Source of the DNA: Candidatus Heimdallarchaeota archaeon
Lineage (GTDB): Archaea; Asgardarchaeota; Heimdallarchaeia; Hodarchaeales; S146-22
Reading direction: 5' to 3'
DNA: 6,239 nt
NCBI GenBank assembly: GCA_015520535.1
Contig: WAPZ01000407.1
Coordinates: 1-6,239, forward strand
Shown: piece by piece, positions 5,980 through 6,239 of the stretch
How the letters are laid out: the number at the start of each line of letters is the position of its first letter
Position numbering within the stretch: position 1 is the first letter of the stretch
The notes under the pieces: generated by a model
Database searches by the model: none
Seen by the model: the letters and a program-made list of their open reading frames with translations, nothing else
Told to the model about the DNA's origin: nothing
Program-made: the position numbers and the translations under genes

Positions 5980-5992
5980 CTTTAAAATAAAT
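5980..5992. promoter_or_regulatory. shared AT box between divergent genes
   Basis: The AT-only stretch CTTTAAAATAAAT lies in the 99-base gap between the lipase and the plus-strand gene at 6046. On the minus strand it reads as a TATA-like box 34 bases before the lipase ATG. On the plus strand it reads TTTAAAATAAA, about 55 bases before the ATG at 6046. It may serve one or both promoters. Confidence 0.35.
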
Positions 5993-6030
5993 TTCTTATT
6001 TCGTTCAATACAAAAACAATAGAAGAAACT

Positions 6031-6037
6031 AGGGTGA
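6031..6037 (+). promoter_or_regulatory. ribosome binding site for the gene at 6046
   Basis: AGGGTGA resembles the anti-Shine-Dalgarno complement and ends 8 bases before the ATG at 6046, which supports that start. The GTG inside it (6034) is in frame but would lack a site of its own. Confidence 0.35.
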
Positions 6038-6045
6038 AAACTTGT

Positions 6046-6239
6046 ATGGCTAATATATTAATGCTGGACAAAAAAAAATCAGAACAAGTGATTATTGATG
6101 CCAACAAAATCATTTTTAATGAAAAGCAAGAAAAGGTGTTTGAATTAGTAGCTAAAGGATTAACCGCAGCCTTTCCAGATATTAGACCGGTTGTAATTCG
6201 AGGCTTACTACGACTGGCAATCAAGGATTGGCAGCAAGA
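6046..6239 (+). CDS. partial gene, unrecognised product (5' end only)
   Basis: An open frame starts at ATG 6046 and continues past the end of the window, so only 64 codons are visible. The protein starts MANILMLDKKKSEQVII and looks soluble and mostly helical, alternating charged and hydrophobic residues; EKVFELVAKGLTAAFPD and PVVIRGLLRLAIKDWQQ would be amphipathic helices. There is no signal peptide or membrane segment. I do not recognise the family. The frame is also open upstream of the ATG, back to at least 6001, but the ribosome binding site at 6031-6037 favours 6046. It is transcribed away from the lipase. The protein-like amino acid composition and the ribosome binding site make it a probable real gene; in the opposite direction the same bases give only an implausible hydrophobic, serine-rich reading. 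Confidence 0.6.
   Translation, partial: MANILMLDKKKSEQVIIDANKIIFNEKQEKVFELVAKGLTAAFPDIRPVVIRGLLRLAIKDWQQ

Noticed and set aside
5982..6224. Minus-strand frame of 80 residues opposite the gene at 6046
   Set aside because: Its serine- and hydrophobic-rich translation has no motif, while the plus strand has a ribosome binding site and protein-like composition.

Overview
The window is AT-rich and looks archaeal. The clearest lineage signal is a Taw3/TYW3 wybutosine-synthesis gene, a family restricted to archaea and eukaryotes. Supporting signals are TATA-like boxes about 35-50 bases upstream of starts, T-rich runs after stops, a surface protein rich in N-glycosylation sequons with an archaeal-style Ser/Thr linker and C-terminal anchor, and a PAS histidine kinase of an archaeal look. 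The combination of NosD-like beta-helix, 'PNGGE' Ig-like domain and class 3 lipase would suit an Asgard archaeon (Loki-/Heimdall-type), but that is inference; no marker gene proves it.

Layout. 1-512: noncoding, with a cluster of stem-loops at 145-284 (candidate structured RNA) and a palindromic TATA-type promoter at 463-476. 519-2807 (+): a large secreted or surface-anchored right-handed beta-helix protein of about 21 coils of 23 residues, followed by an Ig-like domain, a Ser/Thr linker and a C-terminal membrane anchor. 2808-3280: T-rich terminator and a long noncoding gap. 3281-4424 (+): a PAS histidine kinase broken into three reading-frame pieces, yet with recognisable PAS, H-box, N-box and G-boxes. 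4421-5946 (-): a two-gene operon of an intracellular class 3 lipase followed by taw3; taw3 ends tail-to-tail with the kinase, with a 4-base overlap of stop codons. 5947-6045: divergent promoter region. 6046-6239 (+): the 5' end of an unrecognised gene that runs off the window.

The genes do not form one pathway. The surface protein and the damaged sensor kinase are separate plus-strand transcription units with their own promoters; the lipase and taw3 are probably co-transcribed although their functions have no known link. I found no convincing new multi-gene system. The points most worth a second look are the stem-loop cluster at 145-284, the disrupted kinase with its cysteine-bearing PAS domain, and the lipase-taw3 pairing.
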